From CAWHPS01 sp963831235 (lineage in GTDB: Bacteria > Fibrobacterota > OXYB2-FULL-49-7 > JAEUSG01): a DNA stretch of 32,607 nt. The translations under genes were made by a program, and so were the position numbers. Positions 1 to 8,278 of this stretch are shown here, piece by piece. The stretch covers positions 1-32,607 of the forward strand of contig CAWHPS010000003.1 in the NCBI GenBank assembly GCA_963831235.1, read 5' to 3'. The notes beneath the pieces were generated by a model, which was not told the DNA's origin, did no database searches, and worked only from the letters and a program-made list of their open reading frames with translations. Position 1 is the first letter of the stretch. Each line of letters opens with the position of its first letter.

Positions 1-1215
1 CCTCGGCGAAGCGCCATCTTGACGATGGGTGTTTGATTCTTTATGATATTACTTCAGTGTATATGGAAGGGGAGTATGAAGAATCGGATTTGGTTCGTTT
101 TGGAAGAAGCCGTGATTGCAAACGCGGGCATGAACAGATTGCCATCGGTCTTTTGGCAGATAAAAGCGGTTGTCCGGTGGCAGCAGAGGTTTTCAGCGGA
201 AACACATCAGATCAAACCACAGTTAAAAAACAAGCTGAATTGTTGGCGGAGAAATATAAAGTCAAGGATATTGTGTTTGCAGGGGATCGCGGCATGCTCA
301 CGCCAAAGCGGATCGAAGAAGTGTCCGCTCTGGGTTTCAAAACACTGACAGCTCTGACACATCCGGCAATTATGAACTTACTTGAGCGTAAAGTCATCCA
401 ATTGAATTTGTTTGACGAGCATAACATTGCGGAGGTAATAGATCCCGATACGTCTACATTGCGTTATATGCTTTGCCGGAATCCCAAGACACAGCATGAG
501 GAAACCCAGACTCGAAATGCGCTGATTGAGAAAACAGAAGCGCTATTAAAGAAGCTGGTGTCAAGTAAGAAACGCAGAACAGAACAGGAACTGGCCGCAG
601 CAGTAGGAAAGGCTCTGGTTCGTTACAAAGTGGCCAAGTTCTTTACATGGGAAATTAAAGAGGGAAAGTTGTCATGGAATCGCGATACGGAAAAAGTGGA
701 ACATGAACAATCAATTGACGGATGCTATATTATCCGTACCGATGTAACCGCAAAACAGATGGACAAAGATGAAGCGGTCAGGTGCTATCGTCAACTCATG
801 ACCGTTGAAAAAGCTTTCCGCAACATTAAAACTGTCAGCCTGGAAATCAGACCCATACACCACCATCTTGATGATCGCATACGGGCGCATGTCTTTCTCT
901 GTATGTTGGCTTACTATGTGCAGTGGAATATGTGCGAAAGGCTTGCGCCCTTATTCAAAGAGGATGGAAAAGGCAAAGAAAGGCGATGGAGTTTCAGAAT
1001 CATTATCGAAAGACTAAAATCAATACGAAAACAAAAAGCAAAGATTGCAGGGATTTCAATTGGTGATACTGTCTCGATCCCTGATGCAGAACAAAACCGC
1101 ATTCTCGAATTATTGAAGGTTAAAATGTAGCCAGACTGGAAACAGTGAAAACTAACTTTAACGACTCTAATATCAAGCGATTATCCATCTCCTCATGGGG
1201 GTAAAATGCGACTAA
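1..1215 (+). mobile_element. Right part of an IS1634-like insertion sequence, boundary approximate
   Basis: The element contains the transposase frame plus roughly 70-90 bp of non-coding sequence after its TAG stop. The left end is outside the window, so terminal inverted repeats cannot be compared. A short inverted repeat, GGGGTA/TACCCC at about 1198-1222, lies where the element could end, just before the pseudogene fragment resumes. The right boundary given here is an estimate. Confidence 0.5.
3..1130 (+). CDS. IS1634-type DDE transposase, 5' truncated by window edge
   Basis: This is the C-terminal part of a transposase that would cut and rejoin insertion-sequence ends. The frame is open to the first base of the window, so the true start lies upstream; the TTG at 33 is only internal. 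Numbering residues from 33, the visible catalytic acids are D5 in LYDITS, D85 in AGDRGM and E259 in the YRQLMTVEKAFRNIK block, which fits the Y-R-E-K signature of the IS4/IS1634 group. About 375 residues are present; family members usually have 450-600. No frameshift is seen in this part, so the copy may be intact. Downstream lies a broken sorting-domain fragment, suggesting the element landed in or near a secreted-protein gene. Family assignment is from motif recognition and is fairly firm; the exact IS group was not checked. Confidence 0.88.
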   Translation, partial: SAKRHLDDGCLILYDITSVYMEGEYEESDLVRFGRSRDCKRGHEQIAIGLLADKSGCPVAAEVFSGNTSDQTTVKKQAELLAEKYKVKDIVFAGDRGMLTPKRIEEVSALGFKTLTALTHPAIMNLLERKVIQLNLFDEHNIAEVIDPDTSTLRYMLCRNPKTQHEETQTRNALIEKTEALLKKLVSSKKRRTEQELAAAVGKALVRYKVAKFFTWEIKEGKLSWNRDTEKVEHEQSIDGCYIIRTDVTAKQMDKDEAVRCYRQLMTVEKAFRNIKTVSLEIRPIHHHLDDRIRAHVFLCMLAYYVQWNMCERLAPLFKEDGKGKERRWSFRIIIERLKSIRKQKAKIAGISIGDTVSIPDAEQNRILELLKVKM

Positions 1216-1220
1216 ATACC

Positions 1221-1378
1221 CCACAGGGAAAAGTTGTCAGGAAGCTTATGAGCGGTATGATGTCAGCTTGAATGATACGTTGCAGGTGGATGCCGGAGGA
1301 CTGGCTTCGGGGATATATTTTTGCGAGCTAAAGAGCAGCGCCACTGCCAAACGGCTTAAACTGGTAGTGATGCGCTGA
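1221..1378 (+). pseudogene. Decayed T9SS type A C-terminal sorting domain remnant
   Basis: Translation gives GKVVRKL in one frame, then, after a frameshift near 1247, a frame reading through DAGGLASGIYFCEL and ending KRLKLVVMR before the TGA at 1376. This is the typical ending of type IX secretion sorting domains (GK-V-L, then GLASGIYF, then a basic K-L-V-R tail). Only about 50 residues remain, there is no start codon, and the fragment lies directly downstream of the insertion sequence. It is probably the stranded 3' end of a secreted or cell-surface protein gene disrupted by the element. The rest of that gene is not in the window. Confidence 0.6.
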
Positions 1379-1459
1379 AAAGGGTTAAAAAATAATATTT
1401 CCAAACAAGATCAGACATTGTGGAGGTTAAACCGATTTCAATATCCAAACTTAGCCTTT

Positions 1460-2722
1460 TTATTCTTTCAGCCATTGTTCCAGTGGAACCAGTCTTATGC
1501 GACGGTCTTCCGCATGGTCTTTACGGGTCAGTACGGTTAGCTTCGTATTTTGCGGCAGTGTTTTCTGCGCCCATTCAAATTCCGTTGTGGAAACATGCGC
1601 CTGGTATTTAACCTCAATAATGGACTTGCCTGTGAAATCAATTTCTTTTTTACCCTGCCAGTAAGAAAGGGTGTCTTTGTTTCTTTGCCGGAGCTCGGTT
1701 GCCACAAGCGCTTCAGCCATATGGCCAGCCATCGCAGATATACCGCACATGTCCTTTGCGGTTGAAAAGACATTTTCCCATCCTTTGCCATAATTATACA
1801 TGACATGAACAAGGAAGGGGTTGATAGGATAAAATTTTCTGTTTTTTCTCGGCGCAGGGATGTGGGTATGGATATCCGCCCACAAACAGGGAAGGATGAT
1901 ATAATTACGTTCCAAAAGAGCAAGATAGGTTTCCGCCGTGCTATTGGAGCCAATCCCACAATCACGGCTTAACTTTTGCACCGAAAAAGGGGAAGATAGA
2001 TGCTCCATGAGATAATTCAACAGATGGGGAAGTCGCGTAACGGCGTGCATTTTTTTGATGAATGCCCCCTCAATCCATGATGCATAAAGCTGATAGACAT
2101 ACGCGGGAATTATTTTAAGCCGGAGGTATTCATTAATGGCCCAAGGCATACCCCCTGTCAGCATGAATTCATCAAGCGAGAGTCGGCCGCCAATATCCCT
2201 GAACCGCACAGGAAACAGCTCAAAGTCAACCGGATGCCTGCGGCCTCTCCTGCCCGGCAGGAAGTCCGCACCATCCTGAATGTCGGGCGCAGAAGAACCT
2301 GTGCAAACGATCAGTGTCTGTTTTAGCACGCCTTTGTCGGCAAGGACTTTCAGACTAAGCCACCATTTTTCAAGGGAGGTGATTTCATCTATCAGGATAA
2401 CGGAATAGCCGGTTTGAGCGGTTACAACCGTTTCAAGCGCACCTGTAAGGGCATGGCGGTTTTCGTATTCCTCGGCATTAAAAAGCGCCACGGCTTCGGG
2501 TGCGATACCGGATGCAAGGGCTTTCCGTGCAAATTCTCTCAGGAAAGTGGATTTCCCAACCTGGCGCGGCCCGCTTACCATCAGTATGCCGGCTGGTTCA
2601 AGGTCTATTTGTTTTACCAGTTGCGTTGTGTGCGGTAGCCTGTTTGGAAGATGGGTAATTTCGACAAGTTTGGGATCAGCCTTTTGCCATTGCGGACCAC
2701 CAATCCATGGTTGATAAATCAT
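1460..2722 (-). CDS. AAA+ ATPase with DUF4143 C-terminal domain
   Basis: The 420-residue product belongs to the common AAA_14/DUF4143 family of P-loop ATPases of unknown cellular role. The Walker A motif GPRQVGKST is at residues 51-59 and the Walker B motif VILIDE at 108-113. The C-terminal part carries KKEIDFTGKSIIEVK around residues 357-372, matching the restriction-nuclease-like fold seen in DUF4143 proteins (acidic residue, then E-V-K). No membrane segment or signal peptide is visible. The ATG at 2722 is the first start and lies directly behind a palindromic upstream region. The gene stands alone between two sorting-domain remnants. Paralogues of this family are often scattered singly and spread horizontally; that is family knowledge, not shown here. 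Confidence 0.85.
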   Translation of the reverse strand: MIYQPWIGGPQWQKADPKLVEITHLPNRLPHTTQLVKQIDLEPAGILMVSGPRQVGKSTFLREFARKALASGIAPEAVALFNAEEYENRHALTGALETVVTAQTGYSVILIDEITSLEKWWLSLKVLADKGVLKQTLIVCTGSSAPDIQDGADFLPGRRGRRHPVDFELFPVRFRDIGGRLSLDEFMLTGGMPWAINEYLRLKIIPAYVYQLYASWIEGAFIKKMHAVTRLPHLLNYLMEHLSSPFSVQKLSRDCGIGSNSTAETYLALLERNYIILPCLWADIHTHIPAPRKNRKFYPINPFLVHVMYNYGKGWENVFSTAKDMCGISAMAGHMAEALVATELRQRNKDTLSYWQGKKEIDFTGKSIIEVKYQAHVSTTEFEWAQKTLPQNTKLTVLTRKDHAEDRRIRLVPLEQWLKE

Positions 2723-2734
2723 GCCTTAAACATA

Positions 2735-2766
2735 ACTTATATATAAGTCAAAATCAACTTATATAT
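2735..2766. promoter_or_regulatory. Palindromic operator-like site upstream of the DUF4143 gene
   Basis: ACTTATATATAAGT at 2735-2748 is a perfect 14-bp palindrome. Its left portion recurs as AACTTATATAT at 2756-2766, 22 bp from the first copy (2734-2744), about two helical turns. The site lies 12-44 bp upstream of the start codon at 2722, where a repressor or autoregulator could act. Function is inferred from position and symmetry only. Confidence 0.45.
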
Positions 2767-2928
2767 TATGCTTTATTTGGAAGACGTCTTTTAACAGGAT
2801 TTGAAAATATCAGATTTATTTTGTAGTATTCCTGCTCGGTTATGCCCATTACATGTCGGAGCTGCAAGGAAAACCGGAATAAGCGTATTCCAGGCAGTGG
2901 AATTTATTTCTGTCGTAAGCTTTGTTAA

Positions 2929-3207
2929 CCCTTATACAAAACAGTTCAGCAGACATCAAATGGTATTCCTTTTAATCCCTGCATAAACATTCGGGTGTCC
3001 GGCTATAAAAACTGGACGGAGCTTAAGATAGTGAATGTGAATGGCAAGGTGGTGGCTGATCTGACAAAAGTCTTGAGCAGATTTTCTTCCGGCAATGGCG
3101 TTTGTCATTTAACCTGGAATGCTGCGGGTCTTGCGCCGGGGGTGTATTTTGTATTGCTGCGGCAGAATAAAGTAGAACATAAACGCAAGGTTGTACTTGT
3201 CAGGTAA
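2929..3207 (+). pseudogene. Second T9SS type A sorting-domain remnant
   Basis: From about 2959 the frame reads NGIPFNPCINIRV, then ELKIVNVNGKVVADL, HLTWNAAGLAPGVYFVLL and finally HKRKVVLVR before TAA. This is an almost complete T9SS type A sorting domain: PFNP box, NGKVV strand, WN-AGL-PG-YF turn and basic C-terminus. A stop codon at 2926 cuts it off from anything upstream, and no plausible start or ribosome-binding site precedes it. An in-frame GSGIYFCR string just before that stop (2893-2916) may be debris of another copy. It is the 3' scar of a once-secreted protein, not an expressed gene. Confidence 0.65.
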
Positions 3208-3515
3208 TGAGATTATTGACATTTCATTATTCAAAGGCGCCCAAACAAGATACAGAATTGTAATCCAAAAAGTATAAGCGCGATAAAATTCATATTCAGA
3301 CACTGTTCGCATAAAGCTCAAGGGCTTTACTGAATCTGCAAGGGAAATAAAAAAGGTTTTATAAGATGGTTTGGAAAGTGTATTTTAGCAATTGTATTCT
3401 CCTTTGCTCACCAATTAATTAAAAATATGTAGGAGAGTGGGGCATAAACGCCGGCTTGAATGTTGTTGGCCGCTTCTCTGCGGCAGGATTGATAAATAGG
3501 GGTAATTGAGGGTGT
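3208..3515. other. Intergenic stretch before the ABC transporter operon
   Basis: These 308 bases contain no convincing gene. The 3' end has a GAGGG ribosome-binding sequence just before the ATG at 3516. The GC-richer part at 3440-3490 could fold, but I see no known riboswitch signature. Promoter elements are not obvious. Confidence 0.5.
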
Positions 3516-4868
3516 ATGCGTCGATTTATCATCAAAATTTTTCTATTCGTTATTTTATTTACCTTCCTAAGCTGTAATAAGAAAAACACTTTGCCTGAAC
3601 TGGTCATTCTTTCACCTCACTCACCTGAAATCACAAGGGAATTTACACTTGGTTTTACCAAATGGTTTAAGGGTAAAACAGGCAAAGATATTACGCTCCG
3701 GTGGCTTAATGTGGGTGGTACCGGTGATGCCATAGAATATGTCAAATCGCGCAATGATCCTTTGAACCCGGCTGGTGGGCTTGACCTTTTTTTCGGAGGA
3801 GGCGATATACCGTTTATTATGCTGAAAAAAATGGGTCTGCTTGAGCCATGCAATGTACCTTTAGCAATAATGTCAAACATACCAAAAGAAATAAACGGGA
3901 TACTGGTTTATTCTCCTGACTCACTCTGGTTTGGTGCAGCTTTGTCAAGTTTCGGTATTATTGTAAATAAAAGTGTTGCAGAAGTCAATAAACTTGAAAT
4001 TCCATCTCATTGGGAAGACCTGGCAGACCCTTCATACTTTGGATGGGTGTCAACAGGGGATCCAAGGTATGGCGGAACACTGCATGTAATGTATGAGATA
4101 ATTCTTCAAACCTACGGCTGGGAAAAAGGCTGGGAAATTCTGCTTCGCATGGGAGCGAATGCGAGGTCCTTTGAAAAAAGCGCAGGCATTGCAGCCAAAT
4201 CAGTGGCTTTGGGCCAATCAGCCTTCGGGCTTGCCATTGATTTCTATGCTTTTGCGGAAATGGATCGCTACGGACGTGATCGTCTTGATTTTATCATTCC
4301 CGACAGTCAGTCAATTATCAATCCTGATGGAATTGCCATGTTAAGGAACGGGAAACAGAAAGAAGCTGCACGTCTTTTCATTGAATACACATTGTCAGAG
4401 GGACAAAAGCTTTGGATGCTTAAAATGGGTGAAAAAGGCGGGCCTGTTAATCAATCGCTTTGCAGGATGCCTGTTGATTCTTCGCTTTATTCAATTGATG
4501 TTTCAAGACGTTCGGTTACGCTATCGCCTTTCAAACTCAAGCCTTTGCAATACGATAGTAAATTATCAGGAAAACGGTGGGGGTTACTTAATGACCTGAT
4601 AGCATCGCTTATTCTTTCTCCTCATTCTGAGCTTAAGTGTGCATGGAAAAGAATGATAGACACAAAGACCCCGGAATCATATTATAATGTTGTATTTTCT
4701 CCTGGAATTACGGAAACAGAGGTCTCTTTGCTTTCGGAAAGGTGGAATTCAAAAGAATATGCGCTTGATAGGGTAAAAGCAATGAACCGTTTTACGGAAA
4801 TTGCTGTTGCACGGTATGCTGCAGCGGCGCATAAACAAAGAGGTTATAAATGGGAATGCTTGAATTAA
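3516..4868 (+). CDS. ABC transporter substrate-binding lipoprotein (Fe(III)-type family)
   Basis: The 450-residue product is a probable lipoprotein: a hydrophobic leader ends in FLSC with Cys20 as the lipidation site. The body resembles type 2 periplasmic binding proteins of the iron/thiamine/2-aminoethylphosphonate group (for example the LDLFFGGGD segment and the GLAIDFYAF region followed by IINPDGIAML). It should bind a solute in the periplasm and hand it to the permease encoded downstream. Typical members have about 330-370 residues; this one has an extra C-terminal region of about 100. Its 3' end overlaps the ATPase start by 19 bases, showing translational coupling. The substrate cannot be read from the sequence; the ferric-type label rests on operon architecture. 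Confidence 0.8.
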   Translation: MRRFIIKIFLFVILFTFLSCNKKNTLPELVILSPHSPEITREFTLGFTKWFKGKTGKDITLRWLNVGGTGDAIEYVKSRNDPLNPAGGLDLFFGGGDIPFIMLKKMGLLEPCNVPLAIMSNIPKEINGILVYSPDSLWFGAALSSFGIIVNKSVAEVNKLEIPSHWEDLADPSYFGWVSTGDPRYGGTLHVMYEIILQTYGWEKGWEILLRMGANARSFEKSAGIAAKSVALGQSAFGLAIDFYAFAEMDRYGRDRLDFIIPDSQSIINPDGIAMLRNGKQKEAARLFIEYTLSEGQKLWMLKMGEKGGPVNQSLCRMPVDSSLYSIDVSRRSVTLSPFKLKPLQYDSKLSGKRWGLLNDLIASLILSPHSELKCAWKRMIDTKTPESYYNVVFSPGITETEVSLLSERWNSKEYALDRVKAMNRFTEIAVARYAAAAHKQRGYKWECLN

Positions 4869-5968
4869 AGGATATCACAAAGACTTTCAGCTACAAAATG
4901 GTTCTTAATGGGGTTTCGCTTTCAGTAAATGAAGGAGAGTTATTTTTCCTGCTTGGTCCTTCAGGGTGCGGTAAAACAACGCTACTTAGAATTATTGCAG
5001 GCCTTGTAAGTCCTGATAAGGGAAGCATTATGTTTCGTAATAATGATCTTCTTGTTAGGCCGGTTGAAAAGCGCAATATTGGAATGGTTTTTCAGCAATT
5101 TTCATTATGGCCCCACATGACGATTTATGATAATGTGGCCTATGGCCTTAAGCTCAGGAAGGTATTGCCGGATGATATAAAATCAAAGGTCAGCAAGGCA
5201 CTTGAAATGGTGGGGCTTGGCGGATACGAAAAAAGAAAGCCCGGGACATTATCCGGTGGAGAGCAACAGCGTACTGCACTGGCAAGAGCGCTTGTTTGTG
5301 ACTCTGATATAATTCTTCTTGATGAGCCGCTATCGAATCTTGACGCAAAGCTTCGTACGGAACTTCGCCTTGAGATTAAACGCATTCAAAAGTCTCTTGG
5401 GGTGACAATGGTTTATGTGACGCATGATCAGGAAGAGGCTTCTTCAATGGCAGACAAGATTGCTGTTATGCGAAATGGAAGCGTGGTGCAGACAGGCACG
5501 CCAGCCGAGATATACGAGAAACCGCAAAGTGTTTTTGCTGCTGAGTTTTTTGGGAGTGCTAATATTATTCGAGGTGAAGTGATTGAAGTTGATTTGCATA
5601 AGGTAATAGTAAAATGCGGGGACCTTTCAATATGTGCTTTGAACCATAAATCAATAAAGGTGGGCGATAGAGTGGTCCTTGTTATAAGGCATCAGGATGT
5701 TGCAATCGGCAGCCGGTTGGATGAAATAAATACGTTTAAGGCGGTTCTTGAGAGCCGTGAGTATTATGGAGCCTTCAGCAGGTATCACTTTGACGTCAAT
5801 GGTTTCAAACTGATAATGCTTGATTATTTAAGACAGGGAGAAAAGATTACTGGTTTATCTGGTGCAAATTCAATAATAATGATTCCTCCTGAAAAGATTT
5901 TGGTCTTGGCTGATGAAATGAGCTCTCACCCACCAACACCTTTATCAAATGGGAGAGGGGTCGGGTGA
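4850..5968 (+). CDS. ABC transporter ATPase with TOBE domain, C-terminus formed by a repeat
   Basis: This is the ATP-hydrolysing subunit of the importer, 372 residues. It has Walker A GPSGCGKT at 36-43, Q82 of the Q-loop, signature LSGGEQQ at 134-140, Walker B IILLDEP at 154-160 and switch H192. Residues about 235-355 form a TOBE-type regulatory region like that of PotA, FbpC and CysA. The start overlaps the binding-protein gene; an ATG two codons later is an alternative. The last 15 residues (SSHPPTPLSNGRGVG) are encoded by a G/C-strand-biased intergenic repeat that also supplies the TGA stop, so the native C-terminus has probably been replaced. Confidence 0.9.
   Translation: MGMLELKDITKTFSYKMVLNGVSLSVNEGELFFLLGPSGCGKTTLLRIIAGLVSPDKGSIMFRNNDLLVRPVEKRNIGMVFQQFSLWPHMTIYDNVAYGLKLRKVLPDDIKSKVSKALEMVGLGGYEKRKPGTLSGGEQQRTALARALVCDSDIILLDEPLSNLDAKLRTELRLEIKRIQKSLGVTMVYVTHDQEEASSMADKIAVMRNGSVVQTGTPAEIYEKPQSVFAAEFFGSANIIRGEVIEVDLHKVIVKCGDLSICALNHKSIKVGDRVVLVIRHQDVAIGSRLDEINTFKAVLESREYYGAFSRYHFDVNGFKLIMLDYLRQGEKITGLSGANSIIMIPPEKILVLADEMSSHPPTPLSNGRGVG
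5918..5968. repeat. Short inverted CCCACC/GGGAGAGG repeat inside the ATPase 3' end
   Basis: The stretch begins TCACCCACC and ends GGGTCGGGTGA, giving an imperfect inverted repeat with outer arms TCACCC/GGGTGA. Strings of this kind (CACCC-CCC ... GGGAGAGGGG) usually recur as intergenic repeats in genomes that carry them, and a related larger copy lies at 8011-8175. Here it overlaps coding sequence and provides the stop codon. Confidence 0.5.
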
Positions 5969-6036
5969 CAATGCAGTTGAGTTAATGTTGACATGGGAAA
6001 ATTAAAATATTAAGATGTCTTTCGGCCTTTTCTAAG

Positions 6037-6219
6037 TTTGTCCGGCGGCACAGAGGCCGCCGGCTAATCATACGATCGGTTCATTAATACAACCGAGCCA
6101 GAGACGGCTCGGTGGGAAAAAGGAAAACAATAGTAGCTAAATGCGAGGCCGTCTCTGGCCTCGCATATAAAAACACAAATTTAATTGAACAGCCGGCGGC
6201 CTCTGTGCCGCCGGACAAA
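6037..6219. repeat. Four-hairpin nested palindrome cluster (REP/BIME-like)
   Basis: Two outer segments, 6037-6065 and 6191-6219, are exact 29-bp inverted repeats. Each is itself a hairpin with stem CCGGCGGC/GCCGCCGG and loop ACAGAG or CTCTGT. Between them lie two more hairpins. One is at 6092-6113 (stem ACCGAGCC/GGCTCGGT, loop AGAGAC) and the other at 6141-6166 (10-bp stem ATGCGAGGCC, loop GTCTCT). Within each pair the loops are mutually complementary; for the inner pair the match extends to 10 bases (CCAGAGACGG with CCGTCTCTGG). The element sits between the ATPase and permease genes of one operon, so it is probably transcribed. The whole gap 5969-6299 holds no gene. Confidence 0.85.
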
Positions 6220-6299
6220 AGTAGCGAAAAAGAAAGTTGAGTTTACTATTAAGCATCAGTCAATCTTAAGTCAACGACATTGGGGACGGGGGTAAGGGT

Positions 6300-7955
6300 T
6301 TGAAAAAAACCTCTGTCATCGTATATTCTTTGCTTTTCCTGTTCATGGGGTTTTTCCTGTTATATCCTTTGTTTGGTGTTTTTCTGAAAACATTTCACTT
6401 TAATAATAAGTGGACGATATTACTGTTTTTGGAAACAATGTCAAGTCCTGTTGTAAAAGAGGCGTTTATTAACAGCCTTCTTATTGCATCCGCATCAGTA
6501 GTTATATCTTTTATCGTCGCACTTCCTCTTGGCATATTTGTTTCGTATTATAAGTTTCCACTTAAGAATATCATTTCAGGGCTTGTTCTCTTGCCGTTAA
6601 TTCTGCCTCCATTTGTCGGGGCAATCGGCATACTGCGTATGTTCGGACGTTATGGTCTTGTAAACATGGTTTTCGGAACAGCGCCATTTGACTGGCTTAA
6701 TACCTCGGGGTTTTTAGGTGTTGCGTTTCTTCAGGCCCTGCATCTTTATCCTGTCATGTATCTGAATTTGACATCAGCTCTTTCCAATGTTGACCCGGAG
6801 CTGTCTGAAGCAGCGCGATTAAGCGGCGCTGGGCAATATCGAATATTCCGCGACATTGTTCTTCCTCTTGCAATGCCTGGTGTCATAGCCGGAGGGCTTA
6901 TAGTTTTCTTATGGAGTTTTACTGATATCGGTACACCACTTATCATGGGCTATAGAAATGTGCTTGCTGTTGAAATCTTTGATCGTACCTCGGCTATTGC
7001 CAATGACCCCACTGGGCCTGCAATGGTTGTGTTTATAATAATTTTAACATTCGCTGTTATGGCAATTTTTAAACGTTTTCTCTCTTCAGATTATTCAGCT
7101 TCAGGATCCAAAGGATTAAGAACAGGAGATGCGGTCAGGCCATCTTTTTCAATGTCTATTGTCATTTACACATCCCTTGGTATAATCTTTCTTTTGTCAA
7201 TTTTGCCCCACATAGGCCTCATATTAACATCTGTTGCAGGGGATTGGTTTAGGACTGCGCTGCCATCAGAATACACACTCAGGTTTTTCAAAGAAGCATT
7301 GACAAGTGAAGGGATCGGGCAGGCTGTAAGGAATTCCGTGCTTTACAGTTCGGCCAGCACAATCTTTGATGTTGTCATCGGTTTTGGCCTTGCATATCTT
7401 CTTATAAGGCGATCCATTAAGTTGGGGTGGCTTGTTGATGCCCTTGTCATGCTTCCGATAGCGCTTCCTGGACTAGTGCTTGCATTTGGTTATCTGGCTG
7501 CATTTTCGGGAACTTTTCTTGACCCGCTTATTAATCCAGTGCCGCTTCTGATAATCGGTTACGCTGTGCGCAGGCTGCCATATACTTTCAGGGCTGCCTA
7601 TGCCGGGTTGCAGCAACTGAATGTGAGTTACGAGGAGGCTGCCAGGGTAAGTGGCGCAACACCCCTTAAGGCTGCAATGTCTATCACACTTCCGTTAATA
7701 AGCGCAAATATGATTGCGGGTGCGCTTCTTGCGTTCATGTTTGCCATGCTTGAGGTGTCAGAAGGGCTTATTCTTGCGGTAAAAGAGCAGTTCTTTCCCC
7801 TTACCAAACAGATATATTTCCTTTTCGGCAAAATACCGGATGGGGATTATACGGCTTCTGCGCTTGGAGTTATCTGCATGGTGTTTATGGCTTTGGGGCT
7901 TGCGGTATCTTCCGTTCTTTTAGGCAAGCAATTGGGGAAGATGTTCAGGATGTAA
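6300..7955 (+). CDS. ABC transporter permease, two fused membrane domains (FbpB type)
   Basis: The 551-residue integral inner-membrane protein holds two BPD_transp_1 domains, each of about six helices, in a single chain as in ferric-ion permeases. The two EAA loops that contact the ATPase are visible: EAARLSGAGQYRIFRDIVLP at about residues 170-190 and EEAARVSGATPLKAAMSITLP at about 443-463. The proposed start is the TTG at 6300 behind a G-rich GGGGGTAAGGG stretch; no ATG gives a better N-terminus. It completes the importer with the binding protein and ATPase upstream, although 331 bp of palindromic repeat now separate it from them. Expression may depend on read-through of that structure. Confidence 0.88.
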   Translation: MKKTSVIVYSLLFLFMGFFLLYPLFGVFLKTFHFNNKWTILLFLETMSSPVVKEAFINSLLIASASVVISFIVALPLGIFVSYYKFPLKNIISGLVLLPLILPPFVGAIGILRMFGRYGLVNMVFGTAPFDWLNTSGFLGVAFLQALHLYPVMYLNLTSALSNVDPELSEAARLSGAGQYRIFRDIVLPLAMPGVIAGGLIVFLWSFTDIGTPLIMGYRNVLAVEIFDRTSAIANDPTGPAMVVFIIILTFAVMAIFKRFLSSDYSASGSKGLRTGDAVRPSFSMSIVIYTSLGIIFLLSILPHIGLILTSVAGDWFRTALPSEYTLRFFKEALTSEGIGQAVRNSVLYSSASTIFDVVIGFGLAYLLIRRSIKLGWLVDALVMLPIALPGLVLAFGYLAAFSGTFLDPLINPVPLLIIGYAVRRLPYTFRAAYAGLQQLNVSYEEAARVSGATPLKAAMSITLPLISANMIAGALLAFMFAMLEVSEGLILAVKEQFFPLTKQIYFLFGKIPDGDYTASALGVICMVFMALGLAVSSVLLGKQLGKMFRM

Positions 7956-7976
7956 TGCTTTTTGACAGGCTCATTG

Positions 7977-8202
7977 ATCCCCAGTTTTAGCAAATGTTAA
8001 TTTCTACAAGAAACCCACCCCAACCCCTCCCTTTTTCTTGAAGGAAAAAGGGAGGGGCTTAATAAAGCATGGAAACCGTTTATAAGAATAATTTCAGTAC
8101 AATATTCTATTATTCCTTTCCGGTTCCCCTTCCCTTTTTTCTTTAAAAAAAGGGAAGGGGTTAGGGGATGGGTTTTCCAGGAGAATCTGTGAAACTGGGG
8201 AT
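7977..8202. repeat. Large nested palindrome, MITE/BIME-like
   Basis: The ends are exact 11-bp inverted repeats, ATCCCCAGTTT at 7977-7987 and its complement at 8192-8202. Inside, AAACCCACCCCAACCCCT at 8011-8028 pairs with 8156-8175 (two bulged bases and one mismatch). Two strong hairpins follow the same plan: 8024-8057 (13-bp arms CCCCTCCCTTTTT) and 8126-8160 (15-bp arms CCCCTTCCCTTTTTT). TTTGACAGG occurs just outside both ends in direct orientation, near 7961 and 8210. The gap 7956-8278 otherwise holds no gene. Confidence 0.75.
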
Positions 8203-8278
8203 AGGTGAGTTTGACAGGAGGCTTGCTTAAATTATATTGGTACATGTCTTAATCTTTAATTACAATAAAGGATTTTAT

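Noticed and set aside
2801..2986. 61-aa open frame between the DUF4143 gene and the second sorting-domain remnant
   Set aside because: It has no ribosome-binding site or recognisable domain; it is more likely debris of the decayed secreted-protein gene.
3420..3515. Riboswitch before the ABC binding-protein gene
   Set aside because: No conserved core of TPP, cobalamin, molybdenum-cofactor or other common riboswitches could be matched.
6037..6219. CRISPR-like array
   Set aside because: The repeats are inverted pairs with internal palindromes and unequal spacing, not regularly spaced direct repeats; no cas genes are nearby.
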